In this document: positions 8,336 to 18,400 of the stretch, one piece after another
Layout: every line of letters starts with the position of its first letter
Position numbering within the stretch: the stretch's first letter is position 1
NCBI GenBank assembly: GCA_041645435.1
Contig: JBAZQB010000004.1
Coordinates: 310,001-374,000, forward strand
DNA from: Methanoregula sp.
GTDB taxonomy: Archaea > Halobacteriota > Methanomicrobia > Methanomicrobiales > Methanospirillaceae
Reading direction: 5' to 3'
DNA length: 64,000 nucleotides
Program-made: the position numbers and the translations under genes
The notes under the pieces: generated by a model
What the model was told of the DNA's origin: nothing
Seen by the model: the letters and a program-made list of their open reading frames with translations, nothing else
Database searches by the model: none

Positions 8336-10885
8336 ATGGACCATCCCATTATCCTCCACTTGCAGAAAAAACCGGGCCTCCTCTCTTTCCTAATCGCTGC
8401 CATCTCTGCCGTAGTCCTGTTCCTGAACGCATATGGGCTCACCCTCGGCATCACAAATGTGCTCCCGCACCTCTTCTACATCCCGATTATTCTCACAGCA
8501 TACTTCTTTCCCCGCCGGGGGATACTCTTCGCGTGCGCACTCTCGGCGATCTACTGCTGCATGATATTCATTATTCATCCGGTCTTTCCCGGGGAACTCA
8601 TATCCGCAGGAGGAAGGATCGTTTTGTTCATCGTAATCGCTGCCGTAGTCTCATTCCTCACATTGCGGGTCCAGGAGAGCGAGCAACAGTTCCGGGGCGT
8701 TGCGGAGCGAAGTTCCGATGTCATTATCCTCACGGACATAACGGGAAAAGCAATGTACGTCTCCCCGTCTGTGGAGAGAATTCTTGGGTGGAGCTCTTTT
8801 GAGATCATGGGGAAAATGCCCGGGGAGTTTATCCACACGGACGATTCCGGCATGGTGCTAGCCTCGATTCCGGATATCGGACAGGGAAAAAAAATCAACG
8901 AGATTACCATCCGGTTCCGGAAAAAGAATGGGGAATATGCTATCATGGAGTTTTCCGGAGCACCGGTCATAAAAGAGGGGACAGTCACCGGAATCCAGGT
9001 GATCGGCAGGGACATTACAGAACGCAGGAAAGCCGAGAAGGCTCTCATTGAGAGCGAGGAAAAATACCGTCTGCTTGCGGATTATACCTTTGACTGGGAG
9101 TACTGGATAGCGCCCGACGAGACCATCCTGTATACCACGCCTTCCTGCGAGCGAATCACCGGGTATACCTCCCGGGAATTTGCAGAAGATAAAGGTTTGA
9201 TCAAAAAGATCATCCATCCTGATGACAGCCATGCTCTCGATCACCACATGACGCAGGGATTTACCCGGCAGCAGCCCGGTGCCGTTGATTTCCGTATTAT
9301 TCACCGGAACGGGGATATACGCTGGATCGGTCATGTCTGCCAGCCGATTTATAATGCACGGGGAGAATTCACCGGGCGGCGGGCCAGCAACCGGGACATC
9401 ACTGTCCGCAAACGTGTGGAATATGAACTGCGGGATGCCAACCGGCGCCTTACTGATATCATCGATTTCCTTCCCGATCCCACCATGGTCATCGATACGA
9501 ACGGAAAGATCGTGGCGTGGAACCGGGCAATGGAAAAATTAACGGGGATACCACCTTCTTCCATTCTCGGTAAAGGGGATTATGCTTATGCAGTCTGGTT
9601 CTATGGAAAACCCCGTCCGGTTCTCATAGATCTGGTGCTGCACGATGATCAGGACGCGATCGGGACGCAGTATCCTAATTCTCACCGGAACGGGCACACC
9701 ATCCTTGCTGAGATCGAGACACAGCGGCCTAATGGAACCCGGCTTCAGTTCTGGATTACGGCAACTCCCCTTTTCAACCAGAACGGGGAGATCGTTGGCG
9801 CAATTGAATCGCTCCGTGATGTCACGCACCAGAAAACAATTGCCCGGGCATGGAAGGAATCGAAGAACTATCTCGATGCCATCATCAACACCATCTCCGA
9901 TCCGGTCTTTGTCAAGGATCGCAGGCACCGGTTTGTGACCCTGAACGATGGTTTCTGCCAATTCATCGGCTATACCCGGGAAGAACTTTTAGGAAAAACC
10001 GATTATGATTTCTTTCCCAAAGAGGAAGCAGATGTTTTCCGCAAAAAAGATGAGGAAGTGTTCAGCACACGGGAGATAAACGAGAATGAAGAAAGCCTGA
10101 CCGATGCCCATGGGAACCGGCATACCATTGTCACCAAGAAATCCCTGTACATAAACAGCGACGGCGAAGAATACCTCGTCGGTATCATCCGGGACATTTC
10201 CGAACGGAAACAGATGGAGACTGCCATCCGCGAAGTGAACAAGAAATTAAATCTTCTCTCAAGCATCACCCGTCATGATATCCGCAACCAGCTTCTCTCG
10301 CTGACCGCTTATCTGGAGCTGTCAAAAGAGACCCTTGGCGATGCTGCAAAAACTTCGGAATATATTGTTAAGGAAGAGCGGGCTGCAAACGCCATCGAAC
10401 GGCAGATTCTCTTTACCAAAGAATACCAGGATCTCGGCGTTAAAGCTCCCGTCTGGCAGAACCTCTCCCTCTGTCTTAAACTGGCAGTTACCGTTCTCCC
10501 GATGCGCAATGTCCGGGTCGTGGATGAGATTGCCGGTCTTGAAATATATGCAGACCCGCTTTTTGAAAAAGTGTTCTACAACCTCATTGACAATGCTCTC
10601 CGGTACGGCGGCCAGAATATGACCACGATCCGGTTCTGTCATCAGGAGTCAGGAAAGGATATGATGATCTCTGTTGAGGATGACGGTGACGGAATACCGG
10701 CAGAGGATAAGAAAAGGTTGTTCGGGCGCGGGTTCGGGCACAATACCGGTCTCGGCCTCTTCCTCTCCCGCGAGATCCTGTCGATCACCGGTATTACGAT
10801 CACGGAGCGCGGGGAACCGGGCAAAGGGGCACGGTTCGAGATCATGGTACCGAAGGGGACGTGGCGAACCGCTGATATGAAGTAA
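8336..10885 (+). CDS. Membrane PAS histidine kinase (4-TM, 4 PAS, HATPase)
   Basis: A paralogue of the kinase just upstream, about 849 residues from the chosen ATG. It has the same four-helix membrane module (ITNVLPHLFYIPIILTAYFF) and then four PAS domains: the first, third and fourth match the three PAS of the neighbour (VAERSSDVIILTD; FLPDPTMVID; NTISDPVFVKDRRHR). The second (YTFDWEYWIAPDE, with a PAS_3-like WIGHVCQPI end) is an insertion. The phospho-acceptor His is near residue 646 in SSITRHDIRNQLLSL. N-box FYNLIDNALRYGG, G1 VEDDGDGIP and G2 GHNTGLGLFLSREI are intact. The ATG at 8336 aligns with the neighbour's start and lies downstream of the predicted transcription start. Tandem duplication followed by gain or loss of one PAS explains the pair. 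Confidence 0.93.
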   Translation: MDHPIILHLQKKPGLLSFLIAAISAVVLFLNAYGLTLGITNVLPHLFYIPIILTAYFFPRRGILFACALSAIYCCMIFIIHPVFPGELISAGGRIVLFIVIAAVVSFLTLRVQESEQQFRGVAERSSDVIILTDITGKAMYVSPSVERILGWSSFEIMGKMPGEFIHTDDSGMVLASIPDIGQGKKINEITIRFRKKNGEYAIMEFSGAPVIKEGTVTGIQVIGRDITERRKAEKALIESEEKYRLLADYTFDWEYWIAPDETILYTTPSCERITGYTSREFAEDKGLIKKIIHPDDSHALDHHMTQGFTRQQPGAVDFRIIHRNGDIRWIGHVCQPIYNARGEFTGRRASNRDITVRKRVEYELRDANRRLTDIIDFLPDPTMVIDTNGKIVAWNRAMEKLTGIPPSSILGKGDYAYAVWFYGKPRPVLIDLVLHDDQDAIGTQYPNSHRNGHTILAEIETQRPNGTRLQFWITATPLFNQNGEIVGAIESLRDVTHQKTIARAWKESKNYLDAIINTISDPVFVKDRRHRFVTLNDGFCQFIGYTREELLGKTDYDFFPKEEADVFRKKDEEVFSTREINENEESLTDAHGNRHTIVTKKSLYINSDGEEYLVGIIRDISERKQMETAIREVNKKLNLLSSITRHDIRNQLLSLTAYLELSKETLGDAAKTSEYIVKEERAANAIERQILFTKEYQDLGVKAPVWQNLSLCLKLAVTVLPMRNVRVVDEIAGLEIYADPLFEKVFYNLIDNALRYGGQNMTTIRFCHQESGKDMMISVEDDGDGIPAEDKKRLFGRGFGHNTGLGLFLSREILSITGITITERGEPGKGARFEIMVPKGTWRTADMK

Positions 10886-10960
10886 GGACTGGCATCAATG
10901 GCGGAGAACAAAAATCTTCACCGGCCACGATCTATGGTCTGAAAAGTGTACTGAACCAAC

Positions 10961-10969
10961 ACAATTATA
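10961..10969 (+). promoter_or_regulatory. TATA-box promoter of the DUF4143 ATPase
   Basis: AATTATAAT lies about 30 bases before the ATG at 10999. A start site 25-27 bases downstream would give a leaderless or very short-leader mRNA. Confidence 0.45.
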
Positions 10970-10998
10970 ATCCAAAAAGTGTAGAATATATCCTGTTT

Positions 10999-12297
10999 AT
11001 GGACCGAAAAATTTCTGCCCGGTTGAAACAATGGAAAAATACTCCCCATCATAAACCACTTCTCCTGTATGGAGCCCGGCAGGTGGGAAAGACCTATTCA
11101 ATCCTTGAATTTGGAAAGAAACATTACAAAAATGTTGTCTACATAAATTTTGAAGCAAATGCAGAGGCTGCGAACATCTTCAGGCGGGATCTGAATCCTT
11201 CCCGGATCATAAAAGAACTCACCGCATTATCCGGTCAGACAATACTGACGAACGAAACCTTGCTGTTTTTTGATGAGATACAGGTATGTGAACAGGCCCT
11301 GACATCCTTAAAGTACTTCTGCGAAGATCGTACCGATTATCACATTATCGCTGCCGGCAGCCTGCTCGGGGTTGCTCTTAACCGGGAACACTATTCGTTC
11401 CCTGTCGGAAAGGTTGAGATGATCACCCTGTACCCGCTCGATTTTGAAGAGTTCTTATGGGCAGTGGGGAAACGGGAACTCTCTGAACTGATCAGGGATT
11501 CATACCGCTCTGACACTCAGATGGCACTGCACGAAACCGCTCTTGATCTCTACCTGCTGTACCTTGTGGTGGGAGGAATGCCCGGTGCGGTCATGGAATA
11601 CAAAGACCGGCAGGACTTTGATCTTCTCCATTCCGTTCAGAAAAATATCAGTGATGCTTATATCGCCGATATGGCAAAATACGCAGCCCCTGCAGAAACG
11701 ACAAGGATTATGGCAGTGTTCCGCAGCATCCCTGCCCAACTGGCAAAACCCAATCATAAATTTCAATACCGATTAATCAAATCCGGTGCCCGTGCAAACC
11801 TGTATGAATCATCCCTCAACTGGCTCAAAGAATCGGGCGTTGTTATCATCTGCACCAGAGCTAAAGAAGGCAGACTTCCCCTTTCGGTATATGGAGAATC
11901 ATCCTTTTTTAAAATATACATGACCGATACGGGTCTCCTTTGTGCTCATTTCGGCATACCCGCACACCTGATTTTACAAAAAAGTTCACAACTGGATAGT
12001 ATCAAGGGTGCTCTCACAGAAAATTACGTCTGTTTTGCCCTTCTTGCAAATGGATACACCCCCTATTACTGGGAATCACCGGGAAAGGCAGAAGTAGACT
12101 TCATCGTTCAGAATAAAACCGGCGGAATCGTTCCCATTGAAGTAAAATCTTCAGAAAATGTGCGATCGAAAAGCCTTGCGCAATATATTGATCATTACCA
12201 TCCGGAGTATGCCATTCGAATATCCACAAAAAATTTTGGATTTGATAATAACATTAAATCGGTCCCCCTGTATGCAGTGCACTGCATCAACGAATGA
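10999..12297 (+). CDS. AAA_14 / DUF4143 family ATPase
   Basis: A 432-residue protein, the usual length of the family. The N-terminal P-loop ATPase shows Walker A GARQVGKT (near residue 26) and Walker B LLFFDEIQ (near 92), with sensor-like IIAAGSLLGVAL. The C-terminal DUF4143 region ends with a PD-(D/E)XK-like core (GALTENYV, AEVDFIV, IVPIEVKSSENVRSKSL). Such proteins are common in archaea and bacteria, often multicopy, mobile and next to toxin or repeat loci. Their biological role is not settled; a nuclease-ATPase function is a suggestion from fold. The extreme C-terminus of a second family member survives near 19.5 kb. A MITE-like repeat follows this gene. Confidence 0.93.
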   Translation: MDRKISARLKQWKNTPHHKPLLLYGARQVGKTYSILEFGKKHYKNVVYINFEANAEAANIFRRDLNPSRIIKELTALSGQTILTNETLLFFDEIQVCEQALTSLKYFCEDRTDYHIIAAGSLLGVALNREHYSFPVGKVEMITLYPLDFEEFLWAVGKRELSELIRDSYRSDTQMALHETALDLYLLYLVVGGMPGAVMEYKDRQDFDLLHSVQKNISDAYIADMAKYAAPAETTRIMAVFRSIPAQLAKPNHKFQYRLIKSGARANLYESSLNWLKESGVVIICTRAKEGRLPLSVYGESSFFKIYMTDTGLLCAHFGIPAHLILQKSSQLDSIKGALTENYVCFALLANGYTPYYWESPGKAEVDFIVQNKTGGIVPIEVKSSENVRSKSLAQYIDHYHPEYAIRISTKNFGFDNNIKSVPLYAVHCINE

Positions 12298-12418
12298 AAG
12301 GGGAATCTTCCCTGACCGCGACCGGCTCCCCGTATTCCTGGATATCCCCGATTTTTCAGATCCCTGGATCGAAGAACCCCGTTCTTGTCCCGCCTTATTT
12401 TCCAAAAAATCCGGCATC

Positions 12419-12665
12419 CCGGAAAAAACGACCCTCACATTCGCATTCCGGCAGGGTTTCCGGGGTCCGGATGGGGTAAACTAAGTAGCAAAAACAGCTT
12501 CGGTGTAAGGGCCTTTGGCGGGCTTCAGGTGAGGGGCTTTCCGCCCGTATTTTGGCAAACAGGGCGATAATTAAGTGTATTTTTCACACGCACCGAAACG
12601 GACGGATTTTCGGGGGTTTCTGGTTAAGGGTATGGTAAACGGAGCCCGAATAAGGCGTATTTTCC
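12419..12665 (+). repeat. MITE-like dispersed repeat, copy A
   Basis: A non-coding element of about 250 bp, present five times in the window. It begins GGAAAAAACGACCC, contains GTCCGGATGGGGTAAACTAA, then GCCCGTATTTTGGCAAACAG, and ends in a GCGTATTTTCCC-type sequence that is an imperfect inverted match to its start. It has no credible open frame. This copy is nearly identical to copy B over its first 170 bp. Confidence 0.85.
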
Positions 12666-12723
12666 CTTGGGTTGCCTACACACTGATTACAGGTTCCTCA
12701 TACGAGAATAATTAGGGAACAGA

Positions 12724-12978
12724 TCACCGATCATATACTTTCTTTCTCGGGCCTGTTTTCACAACGGAGATCCGCCATTTGGAATCAGCGATTTTAAGGA
12801 TAACGCGTCGGGTTCCTGCATGGTGAAAGTAATACAGATACCCTTCGCATCGTTCTGCTGTGCGGTCCGGATCTTCAGATAACGATTCAATTTTATCAAC
12901 AATTCGTTTTGAAAGGTGCGAGGGTAATTTCTCCAAATCTATACGGGAGCGATCCGCCCGGAGAAAAGAATAACTCAT
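12724..12978 (-). CDS. RelE/ParE-type toxin homologue
   Basis: 84 residues from the ATG at 12978, the normal size for the superfamily. A longer frame exists upstream, but MSYSFLRADRSRIDLEKLP is the natural RelE-like N-terminus. The family pattern is visible: an N-terminal helical pair with KLPSHLSKRIVDKIESL, a central EGYLYYFHHAGTRRVILKI strand pair, and a C-terminal ISVVKTGPRKKVYDR where RelE homologues have the basic catalytic Arg/Lys-Tyr end. RelE toxins cleave mRNA on the ribosome; activity here is inferred. No antitoxin-like frame was found beside it, so it is either an orphan or has lost its partner. It lies between two MITE-like repeats together with the receiver-PAS gene. Confidence 0.7.
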   Translation of the reverse strand: MSYSFLRADRSRIDLEKLPSHLSKRIVDKIESLSEDPDRTAERCEGYLYYFHHAGTRRVILKIADSKWRISVVKTGPRKKVYDR

Positions 12979-13703
12979 GGGATACCCGGTTTGGCCCACA
13001 ATTCTTTGGTTGTGTATACACGCTCCTTTAAAAATATCGCTACGTGATGTGAGCGGAACGGGCGCGAGCCCGTGGAGACGAACATTATGGAAGCGACTAT
13101 GGCTCACTCCGAACAGCTACATGCCCGTTACATATGCAATTTCATCATCATGATGAAGAAATGGGAAACACGAACCGCTGGAGCCTATTTTCTTCAGAGC
13201 CTGTACATGCCAGATACATTGGCCGATGATATTCTGCACAAGTAGATCATGTTAATTAAAACGGGATAATATCCGGCATTGCCCATGTAGCCGCCGTTCA
13301 ACCTTCGATGCAGAGCATAGGAAAGAATAAATATCGTTACGTTTATCAGAAAATTTAATTAGATCTCAATCCTGTTCGCATCATGACAACTCCGCCAGTC
13401 ATCATCCGGGCGGGAATACGCCATTCGGGTACAAAAGCAGGGAGCTCAAAATCTGTGCTCAGTCTGCCGACCCGCATTACTTGAATGGGATATGACATGG
13501 ATTTCGTTATCAAAAACCCGGATGATTCCCCTGAAACCATCCGCGTCTTGTGCAACGACACCCTTAACCTGCGAAAATATAACCGGCTGCGGGGTTTTTC
13601 ATTGAATGTCAGAGCCGGATCCAGTTACGGCAGCTGATCGCCCGGAATTGTGAGGGAATCGTAATCGAGCAAACAAAATATTTTATCAGACCGCGGTATA
13701 GGA
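12979..13703. other. Intergenic stretch with no assignable gene
   Basis: There is no convincing gene. A 50-codon plus-strand frame at 13485-13637 and a 68-codon minus-strand frame at 13355-13561 have no recognisable features. No antitoxin for the adjacent RelE-like protein could be identified. Confidence 0.5.
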
Positions 13704-13713
13704 ACTATATAAT
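13704..13713 (+). promoter_or_regulatory. TATA-box promoter of the receiver-PAS gene
   Basis: ACTATATAAT lies 37-46 bases upstream of the start codon, giving a predicted leader of about 15 bases. Confidence 0.5.
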
Positions 13714-13749
13714 GAGGGAACCCCGGATAACGGATTCAGGACTCGGTGC

Positions 13750-14892
13750 ATGATGGAGAAAAGGACGATATTTATTGTAGAAGATGAAGCGATCGTTGCA
13801 AACGATATCATGGAGACCTTAAAAGGCCTGGGATATACCGTTTCCGGGATAGCAAAATCCGGTGAGATCGCGGTGGAAAAAATCAAAGAGATGAAACCGG
13901 ATCTTGTCCTTATGGACATCCATCTTGCCGGAGAGATGGATGGGATTGAAGCCGCAGGCAGGATCCATGTACTCTGCAATATCCCGGTCATCTATCTCAC
14001 GGCGTATGCAGACCCGGCGCTGCTTGAACGGGCAAAGGTAACCGTTCCCTATGGTTATGTCTTAAAACCCTACGATGAACGTGAACTCTATTCCGTTATT
14101 GAGATGGCACTCTACAAGCACAAGATCGAACGGCAACTCAGGGAACGTGACGACACCATACGCACGCTGCTCAACGCTACGGACAATCCCTCCGTCCTGC
14201 TGGACAAACATGCAACGATCATGGCGTTGAACGAAGCGATGGAAAAGAGAGCACAGGACACCGCAGGGAGCCTTATCGGCAAGTCCTTTTTTGAACTGCT
14301 TACCCGTCAATCCATCTCCGCGCCCCTCGCAGAAGCAGTACGGCAGGCAGGAGCCGGAAAAACAACCCGGGTTGAGGAACATGTGGGGAATATCTGGTAT
14401 GACAGCGCTGCGATTCCCATTGCAGACTCCGAGGGAATTATCCAATCGATTGCGGTATACTGCACCGATATCTCCCACCGGAAAGATGATGAGATAGCCC
14501 TGAAGTCCTTAAATGATCAGCTCGTAGCAGAACGGATCCGGCTCGCCACACTCGATGCTGCTCTGGACAGCATGGATGACCCGGTCATTATCACGGATTC
14601 GGCGGGCATAATCACGTATGTAAACGAGTCGTTTAAAACACGATTCGGTTATACTATGGCGGACATCGTTGGAAAACACTTCAGCTCACTCGCAGCCCCG
14701 GAGAACAAGTTTTCCCTGAGTGTCGACGGATTTGTCACGGACCAGAAATCGGTCCGGACGGGCAAATTCATAGCCCGGAACAAATACGGGCTGAACCTGG
14801 CGTTTCTCCTCAAAAGTTCCCCATTGTATGAAGAAAACCGGATGAGATACCGGGTCATTGTGCTCCGCGAGGAGATATTGGGCAAAAAGTAA
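13750..14892 (+). CDS. Response regulator with two PAS domains (REC-PAS-PAS)
   Basis: 380 residues. The receiver (1-125) has acidic VEDEAIV, phospho-acceptor Asp56 in LVLMDIHLAG, Thr in IYLTAYAD and Lys in YVLKPYDE. The receiver most resembles that of the hybrid kinase at 34.2-36.4 kb (VEDEQIP, LILMDIRLAG, YIIKPYDE). PAS domains follow near 140-255 (NATDNPSVLLDKHA) and 265-380 (LDSMDDPVIITDSAG). The protein stops directly after the second PAS, with no histidine-kinase, DNA-binding or cyclase output. It may act as a phosphorylatable sensory adaptor, or be the N-terminal part of a former hybrid kinase that lost its catalytic half. The downstream MITE-like copy would fit truncation but does not prove it. 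Transcription probably starts from the adjacent TATA box. A second ATG at codon 2 is equally possible. Confidence 0.9.
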   Translation: MMEKRTIFIVEDEAIVANDIMETLKGLGYTVSGIAKSGEIAVEKIKEMKPDLVLMDIHLAGEMDGIEAAGRIHVLCNIPVIYLTAYADPALLERAKVTVPYGYVLKPYDERELYSVIEMALYKHKIERQLRERDDTIRTLLNATDNPSVLLDKHATIMALNEAMEKRAQDTAGSLIGKSFFELLTRQSISAPLAEAVRQAGAGKTTRVEEHVGNIWYDSAAIPIADSEGIIQSIAVYCTDISHRKDDEIALKSLNDQLVAERIRLATLDAALDSMDDPVIITDSAGIITYVNESFKTRFGYTMADIVGKHFSSLAAPENKFSLSVDGFVTDQKSVRTGKFIARNKYGLNLAFLLKSSPLYEENRMRYRVIVLREEILGKK

Positions 14893-14964
14893 CAGGTTGA
14901 CTAAGAAAGAGCAAGTGCTCTCCCTTCCTTAATCGACTAAAATTACTCTGTTTTTCAGACCCCC

Positions 14965-15222
14965 GGAAAAACGCCCCTCATAGTCGCATACCGGCAGGGT
15001 TTCCGGGGTCCGGATGGGGTAAACTAAGTGGCAAAATCAGCTTCGGTTTAAGGGCCTTTGGCAGGCTTCAGGTGAGGGGCTTTCCGCCCGTATTTTGGCA
15101 AACAGGGCGATAATTAAGTGTATTTTTTACACGCACCGAAACGGACGGTTTTGCGGGGTTTTCCGATTTTGGCTGGCGTATCATAAAGGGAAAAATCGCC
15201 CGGGATGGGCTTATTTGCCCCA
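14965..15222 (+). repeat. MITE-like dispersed repeat, copy B
   Basis: Same orientation as copy A and almost identical to it from the GGCAGGGTTTCCGGGGTCCG block through CACGCACCGAAACGGACGG. The right-hand end is more diverged and finishes in GGGCTTATTTGCCCC. The remaining bases between the flanking genes (14893-14964 and 15223-15408) hold no recognisable gene. Confidence 0.85.
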
Positions 15223-15408
15223 GGACCCGGACCCTCCTGCTATCAGTCTCTTAGAAGAGGGATAAAGGAGGGGGCGGATCGTTTCACACCGCATTTCCAT
15301 AAGGCAGCCGCAGAACCCAAAGAGGAGCATATCACCTATCCAATGGCAGAAGAACGCGTTTTCATGTAAAAAAAGGCGATAAGAGACGAATCGTTTTTGG
15401 TTCCCCCC

Positions 15409-18400
15409 TCACGTAGCATTCGTTTCCATAATTCCCGGCAGCGTGAAGCAGACCGTTGTTCCCTTTCCCTCACCTTCCGACTCCACCCAAATCTTTCCTT
15501 TATGGGCTTCAATGATCCGCTTCACCGTGGCAAGCCCGATGCCGGTACCGGGAATGTCCGGATGGAAACGCTCATACAGTCCGAAGACTTTTTCCAGGTT
15601 CTCCTGGTTAATTCCCATTCCGTTGTCCTGCACATAAAAGACTGTTATTCCGGCATCGTTGCGTACGCCAACTTCCACTCGCGGTTCCGGTTGCTCACCC
15701 ATGAACTTGATCGCATTGTCCAGCAGGTTGGTCATCACCTGAAGCAGCCTCTGCCGGTCGCCCGAAACGACCGGCAGGGTGTCAGGAATTATTAACGTGA
15801 CCCCGTGTTTTTGTAATGAGGCGTCCAGTAACCCTGCTGCATCCAGCGCGAGTCTGCGGAATGGTACCGGCAATGGCGTATCAATACTTTTTCCACTACG
15901 GGACAGCGCAAGGAGGGTGGTGATCAGGGACTCTAATTTTTCCGCAGACTCAGACATCCGCGAAATGTCTGTTTTTACCCGGGACGAATCCCCGTTTTTC
16001 AGGTCATCTTCAAGGAGGGAGAGAAATGCCCTGATGGAGAGGAGGGGACTCTTTAAATCGTGGGATACGGTATAGGTGAACCGGTCAAGCTCGGCATTCT
16101 TCCGGGCGAGTTCATGGATGAGGTTCTCTCGTTGCACATCCGCCTGCTTTCGCCCGGTGATATCACGGATGTGGGAAACCCAGGTCCTCTTTCCGTCGTA
16201 GGTGACTAGATGGCCGCTCGATTCGACCGGGAGGGTTGTACTGTCCTTTCGCAGGAGCCGGGTCTCGAACAGAACTGATTCCTTCGTTGCGGTCTGCCGG
16301 ATTATCTCTCCAAGCTGGGGGTGAAGTTCAGCGGGAACAATATCAGGTGGACCCATGGTGAGCAGCTCGGCCCGGGAATACCCTAGCATCCGGCACGCGA
16401 CCGGGTTCGCGTCAAGGAAGCGGCCGGGCGACCCCTCCGTTGTCAGGGTATGCAGCAAAATCGCATCGTTTGCCCAGTCGAATACGTTATGGAATTTCTC
16501 CTCGCTTTTCTGCAGCGCATCTTCAGCCTGTTTGCGTTCGGTGACGTCCCGTATGGAAACGAGGTCTGCGGGTTTTCCCTCATAGATAATAACCTTCCCA
16601 ATGCTTTCCACGTAGATTTTTTTTCCTTTTGCCGATATCACATAGTAGTGTGCAAGGTATGCATCGTGACCCTGAGATACCTGCACAAAGTCCTTAACAA
16701 CATCTTCCCGAGACTCTGATGCGATGAATTCCATCACATTCCTGCCAATTAATCCTGCAGGATCATCGGATTCTATCGTGCGAGCCATAGCATTGTTTAC
16801 AAAAAGGATCGTCCCCTGTAAATCAAGGATCAGGATTCCATCAAGGGCATACTCAACAAGAGACCTGAACTTCTCCTCGCTCTCCCGGAGTGACTCCTCT
16901 ACCCGTTTGCGCTCGGTGATGTCCCGTGCTGCTGCAAAGACCCCCTTGATATTCCCGTTACGGTCGGGATATACGGCTGCGTTGTAAAGAACGGGCATGA
17001 TGTGCCCGTCGCAGTGCCGGATCTCAAGCGGGTAATCAAGGACTTTTCCCTCGGAAAAGACCCGCATGTACCCTTCACGGGCTTTCTGTGGTTCGGTGAA
17101 ATATTCCGAGAAATCGGTGCCGATCAGTTCCTTCCTTGTCAGGCCGGTCGCCGTTTCCGTTGCGGTATTCACATCCTGGATCTTCCCGTCTTTACTGATG
17201 GTCATGAGCGGATCGATACTCGTCTCGATCAGGCTGCGGTTATAGTCGTTGAGGTCACGGATTGCTTCCTCAGCCTGCTTCTGTTTCGCCCACGTCCGCA
17301 GCGCGTCAATACCATAGGCCAGATCGTTTGCCAGCTCTTTGAGGATTTTTACTTCTTTAGAATCGAATGCGTCCGCCTCGCTGGCATAGATGCCCATCGC
17401 TCCGAACGTCCTGCCTTCACGGGTCAGCGGCAGGGCAATGATCGATTGATAGCCGCGTTTCATGGCCTCATCTCTCCACGGAGCGAAAGCATGGTCCATG
17501 GAAATGTTGCGAGCCATGGACGGTTGCCCCGAACGTATCGCGGTACCGCCAGGGCCACGGCCCCGGGGGCTGTCCTCAGCCCAGGTAAGATGAGCAGTCT
17601 CGATGTATCCCGAGTCGACACCGGCATGGGCCACCGGGCGCACGGTCTTTCCTTCATCCTGTTCCGCAAACCCGATCCAGGCCATGCGATAACCGCCAAT
17701 ATCGACAGCGATCCGGCAGATCTCGTTCATCAGTTTTGTTTCATCAGTGATGCGAACCATTGCCTGGTTGGCATCGCTGAGCATCTGCAGCGCACGGTTG
17801 ACCCGGGTAAGCTCTTCCTCCGCCTGCTTGCGGTCAGTGATATCCCGGTTGCTTACGCGTCTGCCAAGCTCAGTACCGTCATGGGCTGTCACCCGCTGAC
17901 AGGCATGACCGATCCAGCGTATTGAACCATCCCGGTGAATGATCCTGAAATCAACAGACCGGGCTTCAAGAGTCTCCCATGCGGTGCGGTTGTGTTCATC
18001 CATCAGGAACTGGTCATCGGGATAAACGATCTTTGTATACAGTTGCGGATCGGCATTAAACGCCTCCGGGGGATATCCGGTGATACGTTCACAGGACGGT
18101 GAACAATAGAGTATCTGGTGATCCCGACCCAGCCACAATTCCCAGTCGAAGGTGAAATCTGCGACAGTGTGGTACTTCTCCTCGTTATTTCGCAGATTCT
18201 CATCGGCCTGCTTCCGGAAATCAATCTCCTCTTCAAGCCGGAGGGTTGTCTCCTCCAGCTCATGGGTCCGCACCGCCACACGATCGGCAAGCGTTGCATT
18301 GAGATCTTTGAGTTCCTTTTCTTTCTGCCAGATACGGTGCCAGAGCAGTTCATACGGCTGCTCCTGTCCGAATACAAGGAATGCCATGTAAAAACACAAG

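Noticed and set aside
13485..13637. 50-codon plus-strand frame in the gap before the REC-PAS-PAS gene
   Set aside because: No ribosome-binding site, no hydrophobic or motif pattern and no second copy; it could be chance.
17002..17925. 307-codon plus-strand frame opposite the MASE3 kinase
   Set aside because: Antisense shadow of the GAF/PAS region; no domain or promoter support.
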